Source: Pezicula radicicola (Eukaryota; Ascomycota; Leotiomycetes; Helotiales; Dermateaceae). Taken from it: a DNA stretch of 64,000 nucleotides. The stretch's first letter is position 1. Each line of letters begins with the position of its first letter. The notes below the pieces were generated by a model. It saw only the letters and a program-made list of their open reading frames with translations, did no database searches and was not told where the DNA came from. The position numbers and the translations under genes were made by a program. The stretch is from positions 682,001 to 746,000 of the forward strand of contig PDUO01000026.1 of assembly GCA_003008705.1 (NCBI GenBank), read 5' to 3'. Shown piece after piece: positions 54,033 to 64,000 of the stretch.

Positions 54033-56104
54033 ATGGATACCATCGCATCCAAAAACACCATCAATCCTGCTTTTACCTTGTCGCGCCGCCAGGAAGAATT
54101 GCTATTCCGAGCCCTCAATTCAAACAGCGGCGCCGCAATTGACACCTCTTTCCCAGGAATTAACGACACGAGTCCCACTACAATGGCTCCTGGTGCTCTT
54201 ACCGAGTCGCCGGTACAGGCTCCAGGCTCTGGCACATTGGGTGGGTTTGAAGAGAGCCCGTTCATTGATTACGATTATGAATTCGATCAGGATGGAAGCT
54301 TTGATTATGATTTTTCCAACGACTCACAAGGCCAGATGATTGGCAAGCTACCTGGAACATCTTCCGATGGTGATGAGAATGCAGAGGGTATACACGACAA
54401 GCGCAGCCATCCGGATGACGAAGGCGATGAGGACGAGGGTGGTGGAAAACGGAGGGAAGGCGACGAGAAATCTTCGAAGAAGCCTGGCAGAAAGCCACTG
54501 ACTTCTGAACCTACTTCCGTGAGTAACCTTAATGAGATTCTCCAGCCATCGCAATGGTAACTGATAGCTATTCGCAGAAGCGCAAGGCTCAGAATCGTGC
54601 GGCCCAGCGCGCCTTCCGGGAACGCAAGGAAAAGCATCTCAAGGACTTGGAGACAAAGGTTGAAGATTTACAAAAGGCATCTGAATCAGCAAATCACGAA
54701 AACAGCATCCTCCGTGCTCAGATAGAGAAGATGTCGGTAGAGTTGCGCGAATACAAGAAGAGGCTCTCGTTAACTGGTGGTCCGAACCGGGCGACATCGC
54801 TCGGCACTGGTCTCCCTCCTTATCTCGCTGGTAAAACGGGACTGGGTAACTCAGCAGTCAACAACTTGAACGATGTCAACTTCCAATTTGAATTCCCTAG
54901 ATTCGGTCGCCTCCCAGGTCCCAATCTGCACAACCCTCTTGTCAATGCATCAAGGCAGTCAGCGTCACCGACAACGCAACATATCTCTAGTCCAGTTGAT
55001 AGGCAAGTAAGTCCACGCGATCAGTCATACAACAGCAACAATTCCAATGGCGCTTTGACCCAAACACCAACCCAACTTGATGGCAGCGATATGTCTAGTC
55101 TCTCTGGTCTCTTCAGTCCCTCAATTCTTGAAAGCGTCGGGAAAGCATCAAGTTTTGAATTTTTTAACAACAATGAATCGCAGGCAGCACCGAGGATGAG
55201 CACGGATTCCGCAAATGGATCGATGAGTACCGGCCAAAACTCAAATTCCTACAACTCACCCTCTTCCGCATCATCAAATTCAAACCAAGGCCCCACTTCG
55301 TCCTGTGGCACTTCTCCAGAGCCAACTTCGCAATCTCCCGGAAAGCCCGTTGACTTTTCACTTACCACCATTGGTGAAGAGCATTGCGAAGGACAACCTC
55401 AAGGTGAGACCACCTTCTGCGAAAAGCTTAACATGGCTTGTGGCAATCCAAACAACCCCGTTCCACGTATAATGTCTGAGCCAGGTGTCAATTCAGGAAA
55501 CCTCGAAACCCCAGGTTTTGATATCAACGGTATCGATTGGTTCGCTCAACAAAATAATAACCAATTCGATCCTCAACTATTCAGCGATTACCGCGAGCCT
55601 CAGGATAATGTACTTTCAAGTGGAGCATTTAGTGATGCCTTTTTCCAAGACGCTTTTGCACTTCCAGATTTCAATAGCCCATTCAACATCGCCCCAAGTC
55701 CGGCACCGGCCCCCGCCCCCAAGAAGGACCTCATCCAGGAGATCGACGAGAAGCAGAACCAAGACGAGGAAGTTGTGCCCGGAGAAGATCGGTCACAGAT
55801 GCTTAGCTGCAATACTATCTGGTATGACCCTTTGCACATGGCGTTGCCAAGTGCATTCATATCTCCAAGTATAGTTGCTAACCCATCTCCCAGGGATCGT
55901 CTCCAATCCTGCCCTAAGGTCAAGGACGGAGAATTCGACCTCGATCTCCTATGCAAGGATCTCCAGAAGAAAGCTAAGTGCTCCGAGACCGGTGCCGTTG
56001 TCAACGAAGCGGATTTCAATAGAATCATGAAGGGTTACACCGACGAGAATAAGGGTCTCAAGCAGAAGTCCCCAGCGGCAACCGCAGCGCCCAACAAGGC
56101 TTGA
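54033..56104 (+). CDS. yap1: AP-1-like bZIP oxidative-stress transcription factor (YAP1/NapA), three exons
   Basis: Redox-sensing activator of antioxidant genes. Exon 1 54033-54518, intron 54519-54577, exon 2 54578-55821, intron 55822-55893 (72 bp), exon 3 55894-56104; 646 residues. The bZIP starts at residue 163: KRKAQNRAAQRAFRERKEKH with the Pap1/Yap1-type NxxAQxxFR signature, followed by a leucine zipper with L at heptads (LETKVEDLQKASESANHENS). n-CRD about 404-445 (SCGTSPEPTSQSP, EEHCEGQ, FCEKLNMACG). c-CRD at the end (MLSCNTIW|DRLQSCPKV, LLCKDLQKKAKCSETGAVV) with the C-S-E motif; a nuclear export signal overlaps it. The second intron is exactly 24 codons and has no stop, so an annotator could miss it; it has a GTATGA donor, GCTAAC branch and CCCAG acceptor, and splicing restores the family motif CNxIWDRLQ. 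Acidic residues in exon 1 are probably activation region. Confidence 0.94.
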
Positions 56105-59072
56105 AAATTATTAGTCTTGGGATTTACATAGTATTTGCATCAGTGGCGTTTCTAGCAGACACCTTCTCGAAAAAAGCCCATACTCAAGGATATGAGGGGC
56201 ATGGAGTGAAATGGGGCTTTGAATGAATATAATGGGCTATGGTCTGGTCTACATGGCGCAACAGAGATATATCTCAATGGGGATATGAGGGAGGAATGTT
56301 TTGCTTATGACACATTTACGGCTTTGGCTATTTGCTTTTGAATGGACCTTTGAGATTTCATTATGAGAATGAATGGGTTGTACGGGTACTGATGGGGTTT
56401 TGGTTTTGGCTTTCTTGCTTATATGCAATGCAGTTGCTACCATATGGGTTGGCTCACTCTTTGATGCTACACTACAAATTCCACTATTTACATATAGCTA
56501 GCTTTTCCTAACTTTCGTGAATCCTTGCTAGAGCTTACTCTGTTGATAAACAGAGAGTACATTCACAACACTACAAACTCAGATTAAACATAGCAGAGTG
56601 AATGAAACTAATTATATTTTTATTTATAATTTAGAAGAGTATAAGAAATAAAGTTTAATTTACAAGGCTAGGTGAGATTTGACTTGGTCTCTTAGAAGTC
56701 CTGCTACACTATACGTATATGAAACAAAATACTTATAGACAACAACACAAAGAATCTACAGTTATAAATACCTACTAATATAACCTAAGTAAACGAAATC
56801 AGAGGAAGCTATGGTGACAAATCTCTATGCAAAATAATAGCAAATAGTATAGCAGATAGACTAGCTAGACCAGACCAACTACAAGGAGAGTTTTTCTAAA
56901 CAAGAAATGTTCCAAACGACCTTAATTCTCTGTACAAGCAAAACTAAGTTAAATAACAAACTAGAAAAATAATTATAGGAGTCACAAATATATTAAGTTA
57001 GGGGTTGACTAACAATAAAGGAGCTCTAAGAATTATAAGTATACTAAGTACGAACCTAGTTAATTATAATTCTAAAGCTTTAATTAAATTAGGGGGAAAA
57101 ACCCTCTAATAAAGAAACACTTACTATGTAATATAATAGTCTTATAATTAATATATTCTGTTATTTTCAATTAGGCTTCGGCAATAACTCGTGGAGTGAC
57201 AACAGTGATGCAAATAATAGTAATTGCTATTGTTCACCAAGATGCTAGGCGGAAATTCTTTTCTTTTCTCTGGTTTGTTTAAGTCTAATTGATAGTAGTT
57301 GGTTAACTTGGTCTTATTTATGGTATAGAAAGTTAAGCTAGTTTAGGAATTTGGGGGTTTGTTCAGGAGGTGTATATATGTTTTTATATTTTTTGTGTAA
57401 TTTATATGTTTATTAGGAGGTTGAAAATAGGTTGCCATTCTTGGGTGTAGCTTTGATGGCTTTTGTGTAGGTTTAGTAGGTGGTAGGTAAGTGGTTAGGG
57501 GGGTTGTGGGGGTGTATTGTATTGTATTCTAAGAGTGGGATTTTATATTTTTAGAGGGAGGAGAGATTATTTGTGTTGTTAGTGTTTAGCTTGTTGTTAT
57601 TTTGTAAGAACAGAAAGATAGACTAGAGATTTAGAGGGTTTTAGAAGAGGGACTAATTTTATTAAAGTGTTTTCTACTTAAGGCTATAAAGAAAAGTTCT
57701 AGTATAGAATCTGCTGAATGAGGCTTTTGCTGAAGAGTGTGCGTTGCGTCAGTGAGAACGAACTGCGTTGGACTTCTTCTTTCAAGGATGATTGGTAGTT
57801 GTGGGTTTGAATAAGGACGAGGGCAAGGGTAAAGAGAGATGGAAAGGCTAAGACGAGAATATTTGAAGGTAGCAAAGGAATAATGTGGAGTTAGTCTCAA
57901 GTCTTATTTTGCAGTTCCTCGAGCTGTTTCGGATTCAAGAAAGCTCGAATATCAAAGACAAAGCTGTAATTAGGAGCTTAAAAAACATCGATAATGAGAT
58001 GCTTAACGTACCATACATAGATGAGGTTATAGACTTTAACTATTGGAAAGTATGGCTTATTGGAGAAGGTCCCAGGCCCAAAATCAAGAATCAAAAATCG
58101 GCCCAAAGGCAGGTACACCACGACTCCGCTGCCAAAGGCAGGCACATCCTATCCCTATGACATCAACTTAGTTAGGACTTCCCAGATAGATAGATTCTTA
58201 GGAATACATGAATTTCCCAGTCTTTTAGAGCATCAGACTCTCCATCCTATAAACAACCATCTTCGTAACCTTCGGATTACTAATAACAAAAACAGCCTCA
58301 GCACCACTCTCCATATACAACTGCCAAGTCAGCTCCTTTTTTTAAACCTATAAATTAATATTACACTGACAGCCGCGAAATTTATAACAGCAACGCCTTT
58401 CTATAGAATCCAGCTATAAAATTCCCGTTATATTAGTGCTGTCCCTAGGCTGTAAATAGATGTTATAGGAGATTTCTAGGCACCATGGCATATTTAGAGC
58501 TAGGATATCAGATAATAGTAATAGTTTGCGATTTAATGTCTTGGAAAATATCCACACTTTGACCTTCTACTAGGTCATCTAGGTATACAACAAAGATCCC
58601 GATCCTCTGATACTGGTTTAGTTTTTCAAAGCGTGCACTCGATACAAGTATCAAGCCTGTGAGTCTAACAGCCATCTCAAGGACATCCTCTTCGTCGATT
58701 CTAGGACCAGGGTTTGATTCAGCAGGCAGTAGCATCCATAATTTCTTCTCTTTGGTTGATTTGACAATCACAACGGGAAACCTTTACAAGCCTTATCTCA
58801 ATCATGATATTGATCCAAGAAAGTGAAGCTAAAAAATCTTGTCTCATTCACTGTCAAATATCTGCTGTAATAGTCTTGTGTGTGAAGAATAAAATAATAA
58901 GAACCGAGCAAGGCAAAATCCTCTTCTCAAAATTATTCCACCGTGTGTAATCCATTTCAACCCCTTGACCAAAATTTCAAGGCTAGAACATCATGACCGG
59001 AATAACCTGTAACTATCCTAGAGCAATGATGCCTCGTCTCAACGTAACGAAGACCCAGTACAAGAGAGACTA
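56105..59072. other. AT-rich intergenic with a C-poor stretch and a coding-like remnant
   Basis: YAP1 3' flank, then TA-rich spacer. 57241-57610 has almost no C on the plus strand (see findings). A minus-strand stretch 58508-58771 reads like protein (LWMLLPAESNPGPRIDEEDV, QRIGIFVVYLDDLVEGQSVD) but has no ATG and is isolated; it may be a relic. No intact gene. Confidence 0.4.
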
Positions 59073-59412
59073 TCACCACTTTCTAGACTCAGTCCCAAAA
59101 AGTGCCATGGCCGTTCCACTTCCATTCGAGGAAGCATACATGTCTCCGTTATCTTTGATTCCCGCTTGGCCACCACCAGTCGTTACACAGGCTTTCTCTG
59201 TGATTTGAAGCATGTTTCGAGTCTGAGAAAAATAGTTAGAGTACTGAAGAACTTGTTTTATTCTCACTGATGGAGGAAAAAATTCTCACCTGCGTTACCT
59301 CGCGGGACTTTTGGATGGCTTTGTCCTTTCTCACGTCCTTGACGGCTGAAACACCGCCTGCGGCGGCACCTGCAATACCTGCAATGAGACCTACGATTTC
59401 TAATCCACTCAT
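59073..59412 (-). CDS. small Gly-rich protein with glycine-zipper N-terminus, two exons
   Basis: Exon 1 59290-59412, intron 59223-59289 (GTGAGA donor, CTAAC branch, CTCAG acceptor), exon 2 59073-59222; 90 residues, in frame. The N-terminus MSGLEIVGLIAGIAGAAAGG has a hydrophobic helix with GxxxG-like spacing (glycine zipper), then a basic stretch KDVRKDKAIQKSREVTQ; the C-terminal half is Gly/Asn/Ser-rich (TTGGGQAGIKDNGDMYASSN) ending FGTESRKW. I do not recognise the family. Fungal NLR-associated N-terminal domains often begin with MSGLEVVG-like sequence, but this is not enough to claim a relation. Shares a G-x-GQAG motif with the neighbouring 60057 gene. Well-formed splice signals make a real gene likely. 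Confidence 0.6.
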
Positions 59413-60056
59413 GGTGTTTTCAGATGCCTGAGAATGATTGTCAAGATAGGGATATTCTGAAAATCAAGCCGTGCTCAGACGGTGGTACTTGATACGAGTA
59501 CGTGAGGGGTAAGGAGCTGTCTTTAAAGACGAGACTTTATGGGAAGGAAGAACTTTCGCTCAATTATAGGTTTCTACTAGCCAGCCTTAAAGCCAATCGA
59601 AGCTCTGCTAGATATCAAGTCAGATATCCATGCCAATGCGACATGGATCGACAGCTACTACGCCCAGCTTCTGCGTACAGCCTCACCTAACGATTGGTAT
59701 TTGACAAGGCAAGAAACCGATAGGACACGACAAATAGAGCACCTAACCTCGGCCTGCTCTGCTTGACATGCTTTCAGCAACATCGTCGGGCGGATTAAGC
59801 CTAATAGCTCGTGATGGACCGACCAATGGAGCTGGTTGTGTTGCATGCAAAATCATGGCACGGAGATGTTCTCATTCTTGCATTGTCGCATCAAGCATGT
59901 GCGGGTGTGATTCTTATTGTATTCATGCCTCGTTTGATCAAACAATGTCGTTGTGATATTCAAAACCTCGTCCTGATCAGGCTTCAGCAATTATAAATCT
60001 ATCATTGCCTACCTCCTCCTGAAGTTGTACCAATCACCAAAGTAATTCTCCACGAG
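59413..60056. other. divergent spacer with a coding-like relic (59575-59760)
   Basis: Between two divergent small genes. Plus-strand 59577-59766 reads as protein (IEALLDIKSDIHANATWIDS, YYAQLLRTASPNDWYLTRQE) up to a TGA, and after it the frame is broken by several stops. No start or splice support; probably a relic of an unidentified gene. Confidence 0.4.
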
Positions 60057-60516
60057 ATGGGAAATTCTGAAAGTACACAAACACAAACAAGGAGCAGCAA
60101 TGCAGTAGCTCGAGGTATATTAAATTCTACCCAAGCCTTATACCTTACAAAACAATTAACAAAAAACAGGAGGATCGAGTGGCCAAATCGTCTCCAACAA
60201 TGCCAACGCTGTAGCAACACGAGGAAATGCCAAGGCCTATATCGTCCAAGGGCTCGGTGCACTTGCTATGGCACGAGGTCCAGAAGGTGAAGCTGCCGCA
60301 TATACAGATGGGTATACAACTGGTATCTTGACAAGTGGAAATGGACAGGCGGGAGTAGAGGGTGGGTTCGCTTGGGCTAAGGTCGGAATTGATAATGTTG
60401 CTGCTGCATTTTCTGGTGCTGCTCACTATACTAGTCAACGAGGATTAGAGGGCTGTTGTCCTTGTAGTGGGAGGGCTGCTGTTGATGAGTGTCGATGTCA
60501 TTGTCATCGTAGATAG
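60057..60516 (+). CDS. small Gly/Ala-rich protein with Cys-rich C-terminus, two exons
   Basis: Exon 1 60057-60114 (MGNSESTQTQTRSSNAVARG), intron 60115-60169 (GTATAT donor, ACAG acceptor), exon 2 60170-60516; 134 residues. The protein is a series of Gly/Asn/Ala-rich segments (SNNANAVATRGNAKAYIVQG, GILTSGNGQAGVEGGFAWAK, VGIDNVAAAFSGAAHYTSQR) followed by a terminal cysteine cluster GCCPCSG and ECRCHCHRR, seven Cys in the last 22 residues with two His, which could bind metal or form disulfides. MGNSES could be N-myristoylated (MG-x3-S pattern; inference). No signal peptide or membrane helix. Family not recognised. Divergent from the 59073 gene, with which it shares GNGQAGV / GGGQAGI. Confidence 0.6.
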
Positions 60517-61599
60517 TGCTTTCCCTGATTATTTTTAGGGCACCAGCATATTAGCTTTGACTTCAGAAACTTTGTAATAAATAAAACGAACAATTAATTC
60601 AACTCGCTATTATCAATTCAGGAGATCGTTCCATGAGTGTAGTATAAGGAAGTCGATAGAGAACATCGATTCCGATGTAATCTTGAAGGAGCGATAATGT
60701 AAGATTTTCCTTACAAACCCTTCTCCCATTAACAAGACCGTTTTCCTTCCACTTCTCGGTAGCGCTAGCAAGACAAAACCCTCGAGGTACCGAAAAGACG
60801 GGCTTAAACTTTAACTACATTCCCTCAGACTTTCCACCGTAAAAAACGAACATAGCCTTATAGCGACAAGAACACCCATTAGTACTCCAACCCAAAATTC
60901 GTGCACAGCTTCAGCAGAATGGCACTACCATAAATCTACAACACTGTTCTCAAAATATTAAAAAGGCTCAAACGCAATCCATATTGGGAACTACGCTTGC
61001 TCGCTTAATTTAACCAGGGTTCACCTCTAATCGCTTAGCATAGAGACTTTACCTGGACTTCTTTTTTTTGCAAAAGTCCCGCAGCAGGAATGTCAAATGG
61101 AAGACATTTTTCAATATGGAGGCAAGGGTGTAAAAAATTAGAGATTCCCAGCAAACTCCTGGTTAGGTACTCGTGGAGAGTAAGATAAATCATCTTACCG
61201 AGGTTGTGATAAAACTACATTTGTTGCAATTAACTCAACTATGGAACCGAGTTATGTTATATCCAACGGCAGTCTGTCCCAGCCCATTGCTAAGCATGAG
61301 AAGAGATGTGATATATCTAGGTGTTCGTATGCCTCTAAAAAAGCTTTTCCATTTTCAGACCTCGTTCAATTAGGGTTTTCCAAATCCCAAAGAGAAGCCT
61401 TTATTATAGAGATTGATCTCTTATTTTTGATCCGAATATCTTTACTAAAAACATCTTGACAACAAAATATGTGACAATAACGGCTTTCCATAGATTTCAA
61501 TTCCAAAATTCACACTAGGGGAGGTCATACTTAGTAAGAGAAGTGAGTAGATTATTTTTAAAGTGATGACTTTCCAACCTAACAACGCGAAGATAAGGA
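60517..61599. other. AT-rich intergenic, no supported gene
   Basis: 3' flank of the 60057 gene and TA-rich spacer. Short open frames near 61173-61460 have no supporting signal. Confidence 0.5.
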
Positions 61600-61960
61600 T
61601 TTTAACGGTCATATGTATGCCCAAACAGCAACCGCTCAGTGGTCACAGTTGGATAGATGAGCTGAATACCGAATATTGAAGCAACGGGTCCGGAAGGCTT
61701 GAACATAAATGAGATTGGATAATCAAGGTTTAGTTGGGCGACATCGTCAATCAACGCTCCAAATCTTGAATCTAGTCCCTTATACCTATTGAGGGGCTAG
61801 CTGGCGCCAGTAACATCGATCTCTATATCTACCAAGAAGTCCAATACTTCTTGAGTGCTCTCTGCATTGGCAAATTCGTGTATGGTTGTACGTATCTCTT
61901 CAGTATACTCGGGAGGATAAAATTTGCAGTTTCGCAGCAGTAGAGCTCATATCTCCGTCT
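61600..61960 (-). pseudogene. coding relic of an unidentified protein
   Basis: In one minus-strand frame a protein-like track runs from about 61950 to 61605: LLLRNCKFYPPEYTEEIRTT, HEFANAESTQEVLDFLVDIE, a single TAG near 61800 after DVTGAS, then LDSRFGALIDDVAQLNLDYP, PVASIFGIQLIYPTVTTERL. There is no start and the frame ends without a recognised terminus, so I take it as an exon relic. The family is not recognised. Confidence 0.4.
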
Positions 61961-64000
61961 TTATTTACTTGTCGCTAAACTGTATAAAGTTTCTAACTAT
62001 AAGCTTGTTTAGTGATCCTCAAGACTAATAGCACATCACAATAGAAAGATAAGATTATAGGTTCAAAATACGATCTTACTATAGCAGTTGTGGCTGCTAT
62101 AGTTATTACCTTGCTAGAAAAGATAGTAAAAGAAGGCTTTTGGCCCAACCGAGTTTCTTATAATTACTTGCTTAGAATACTTAGCACCAGGAAAAGAAAA
62201 ACAGCAAAATATTTAGAACAGCGCAGTTCTATATAGTTTAATCCTAAAACTCCTACAATTCCACTAGGAAAGTCCTTCTTAGCAGGCTAAAGGTGTAGAT
62301 TATCTACTTCTTTAATTTTCCAATGGTGATTGAAATAGCTCGCTTATTTTTTTGATTCGCTTATAAGGTGTAGCTTTATAACTCGGTTTTACTATTACTA
62401 CTCGAGGTCTCCTCTCTAAACACCGGTACAAGAAATTCAATAGTTTCAGCTCAGATTAAAGAACCAAGAGCACAGAGGTCAAATATGTGCATTTCACTGC
62501 TATTATCCTTTGATATAGTAGTATTCCTACATCAGAGCTTTACGATAGTAAGAAGTGCAATTAAGTAGCCGAGTAAACAAGTTTGCACAACCACTCTACT
62601 TAAATTAGAGGAAACTTATTACTTAAAGGAGATATATATAACAAGCACTAGCTTACCCTATACACATCCTTGAAAAATACATTGAAACCCTAAGAACAAT
62701 AGCAATAGTGATTATCTAAAAGTTCCAAGAGGAAAAAAAAAGCTGCCTATTTTGTTATAAGAATCATCTACGCGTACAGCAATGTCTCTCCTACCAAATC
62801 ACATAATTGGAATAAAGAGGAACTGCAATGTCTGCTACAAATTATCTACAAGTGGGATCATCTTTATAATGTCCTCCGAAGATTACTAGAATTATTTAGC
62901 TATTTGTAAACATTGTCTAAGCTTGTTCGTGGCGTCTCGCCTTGTAGTAGGTTAAAATCTCGAGTATTTGGTGCGACGCAAACAAATTTTTGACAACAGG
63001 TGGTGAGATGACAGTATAATTATTAAGCTCCTTTTCTAGTTATAACTTGAAGGCTTAAGTGGGTTTATAAACTCGGTTCCAAAGCCAGCAACAAGAACCT
63101 CACTAATAGTTCTACCTTATCTAAGGAAAGGTAAGAAAACAAGACAACAGATCTAATAACAATCAAGTATTGCACCTTACGTACAATCTCTCCTTCTTCA
63201 AGTCAATAAGTTAAACCATATTAAGCTGGAGTATAACACTTTCAATACAGAAGTAAAGAAGAAAAGAACAAGGCGTGTATATTCGCAGTCGGCGGCCATA
63301 CAGACCTAGGAACCTAGCGTCTGATGCAGATTTTCCTGCATCAAGCTTTCAAATTTGTTGGTTTCACCAAGCAGTAGCAGCTTCAGGGGCTCTAGAAAAA
63401 TGGCCTTGAGTAGATTAAATTTTAGATTGTATAAATCAACTCCAGGTTGCCAACTCATTCTTGATAAAAAGTATTTTAATTTTCTAGCTTAAACCTATAA
63501 ACAAATTTCTAACAACAGGGAATCTTTATTAAATTTAGCCTTAAAAGTTATACCAATGAGGATCTAGATGAGGCTTTAGAATTGTAAATCAGTTCCACAA
63601 TAACAACAACCCCTTTCTATGAAACTCCCTTCTGAAAAAACCCCCCCTTAAAAAACTCCTAAGATATCAATCTCCTACCCAGAATACTTCAAACCAAACA
63701 CTATAGGTAAGATACATTCTAGAGATTCAAAAGTCCGCACAACCACTTCCCTGATATCTCCCTCTCTATGGTAATTAGTGTATTTAATGAATTCCATGCT
63801 TTCTTTCTTAGAAGGCACAGTATTATTCGAACTTCCTGTGCCGAGCTTAATATGTAACGACCTTTCTATCTCTTAGCTGCTATTCATATACTATTCACTC
63901 TGTGTTTTTTAGGTAGTACTTGGTGGTGAATTATGAACTCTTCTGGAGAATGATTGAGACTATCTGTCCGCTGTCTTGCATTGCTTTTTGCTTTTTGCTT
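61961..64000. other. AT-rich terminal stretch, nothing supported
   Basis: TA-rich, frame-poor DNA to the end of the window. No intact gene, RNA gene or clear repeat boundary; compatible with old RIP-affected repeat sequence. Confidence 0.5.

Noticed and set aside
54305..54637. Minus-strand frame over YAP1 exon 1
   Set aside because: Antisense of the acidic activation region, Ser/Pro/Phe-rich, no independent support.

Overview
The window is nuclear DNA of a filamentous ascomycete, most likely Leotiomycetes/Helotiales-like (the class is inference from the gene set, not proven). Support: protein genes are split by mostly 45-75 bp GT-AG introns with CTAAC/CTGAC-type branch sites close to the acceptor; the genes are fungal orthologues (SGT2, OLA1, DeSI-like protease, mitochondrial uS11m, TIM44, TSR2, an AP-1/YAP1 bZIP factor, a VPS9-ankyrin-PX protein, a 2EXR protein, a lipase-NACHT NLR); and several relics carry the C-to-T/G-to-A nonsense pattern expected of RIP (repeat-induced point mutation). 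No virus, plasmid, intact transposon or CRISPR array is visible.

Layout. 1-7.5 kb: AT-rich DNA around a six-exon UNC93-like transporter and a membrane-protein gene interrupted by two stops. 7.5-17.5 kb: SGT2, an N/Q-rich hypothetical protein, OLA1 (with a possible mitochondrial presequence from an upstream ATG), a PPPDE/DeSI protease, and the divergent pair uS11m/TIM44. 18.5-20.2 kb: a decayed secreted-protein gene. 20.8-27.2 kb: a Gfo/Idh/MocA oxidoreductase and a large VPS9/ankyrin/PX endosomal protein. 27.8-29.5 kb: a broken polysaccharide deacetylase and an intron-containing tRNA-Trp with three 24-bp tandem repeats. 30.1-34 kb: an intact fungal NLR (alpha/beta-hydrolase + NACHT). 34.9-42 kb: a graveyard of decayed genes (a hypothetical, an aldo-keto reductase, an APH-type phosphotransferase) plus one small intact hypothetical gene. 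42-48 kb: alpha/beta hydrolase, TSR2 and a BSD-domain protein. 48.5-56.1 kb: a 2EXR protein, a Dal5-type MFS transporter and YAP1. 56-64 kb: AT-rich DNA with two small Gly-rich two-exon genes and coding relics.

Together: intact housekeeping blocks (chaperone/GET targeting, ribosome biogenesis, mitochondrial import and translation, endosomal traffic, oxidative-stress control) alternate with AT-rich, mutation-scarred spacers holding relics of metabolic or secreted-enzyme genes and an innate-immunity-type NLR. Exon joins were made by hand and checked for reading-frame consistency; for each intact multi-exon model the summed exon length is a multiple of three.
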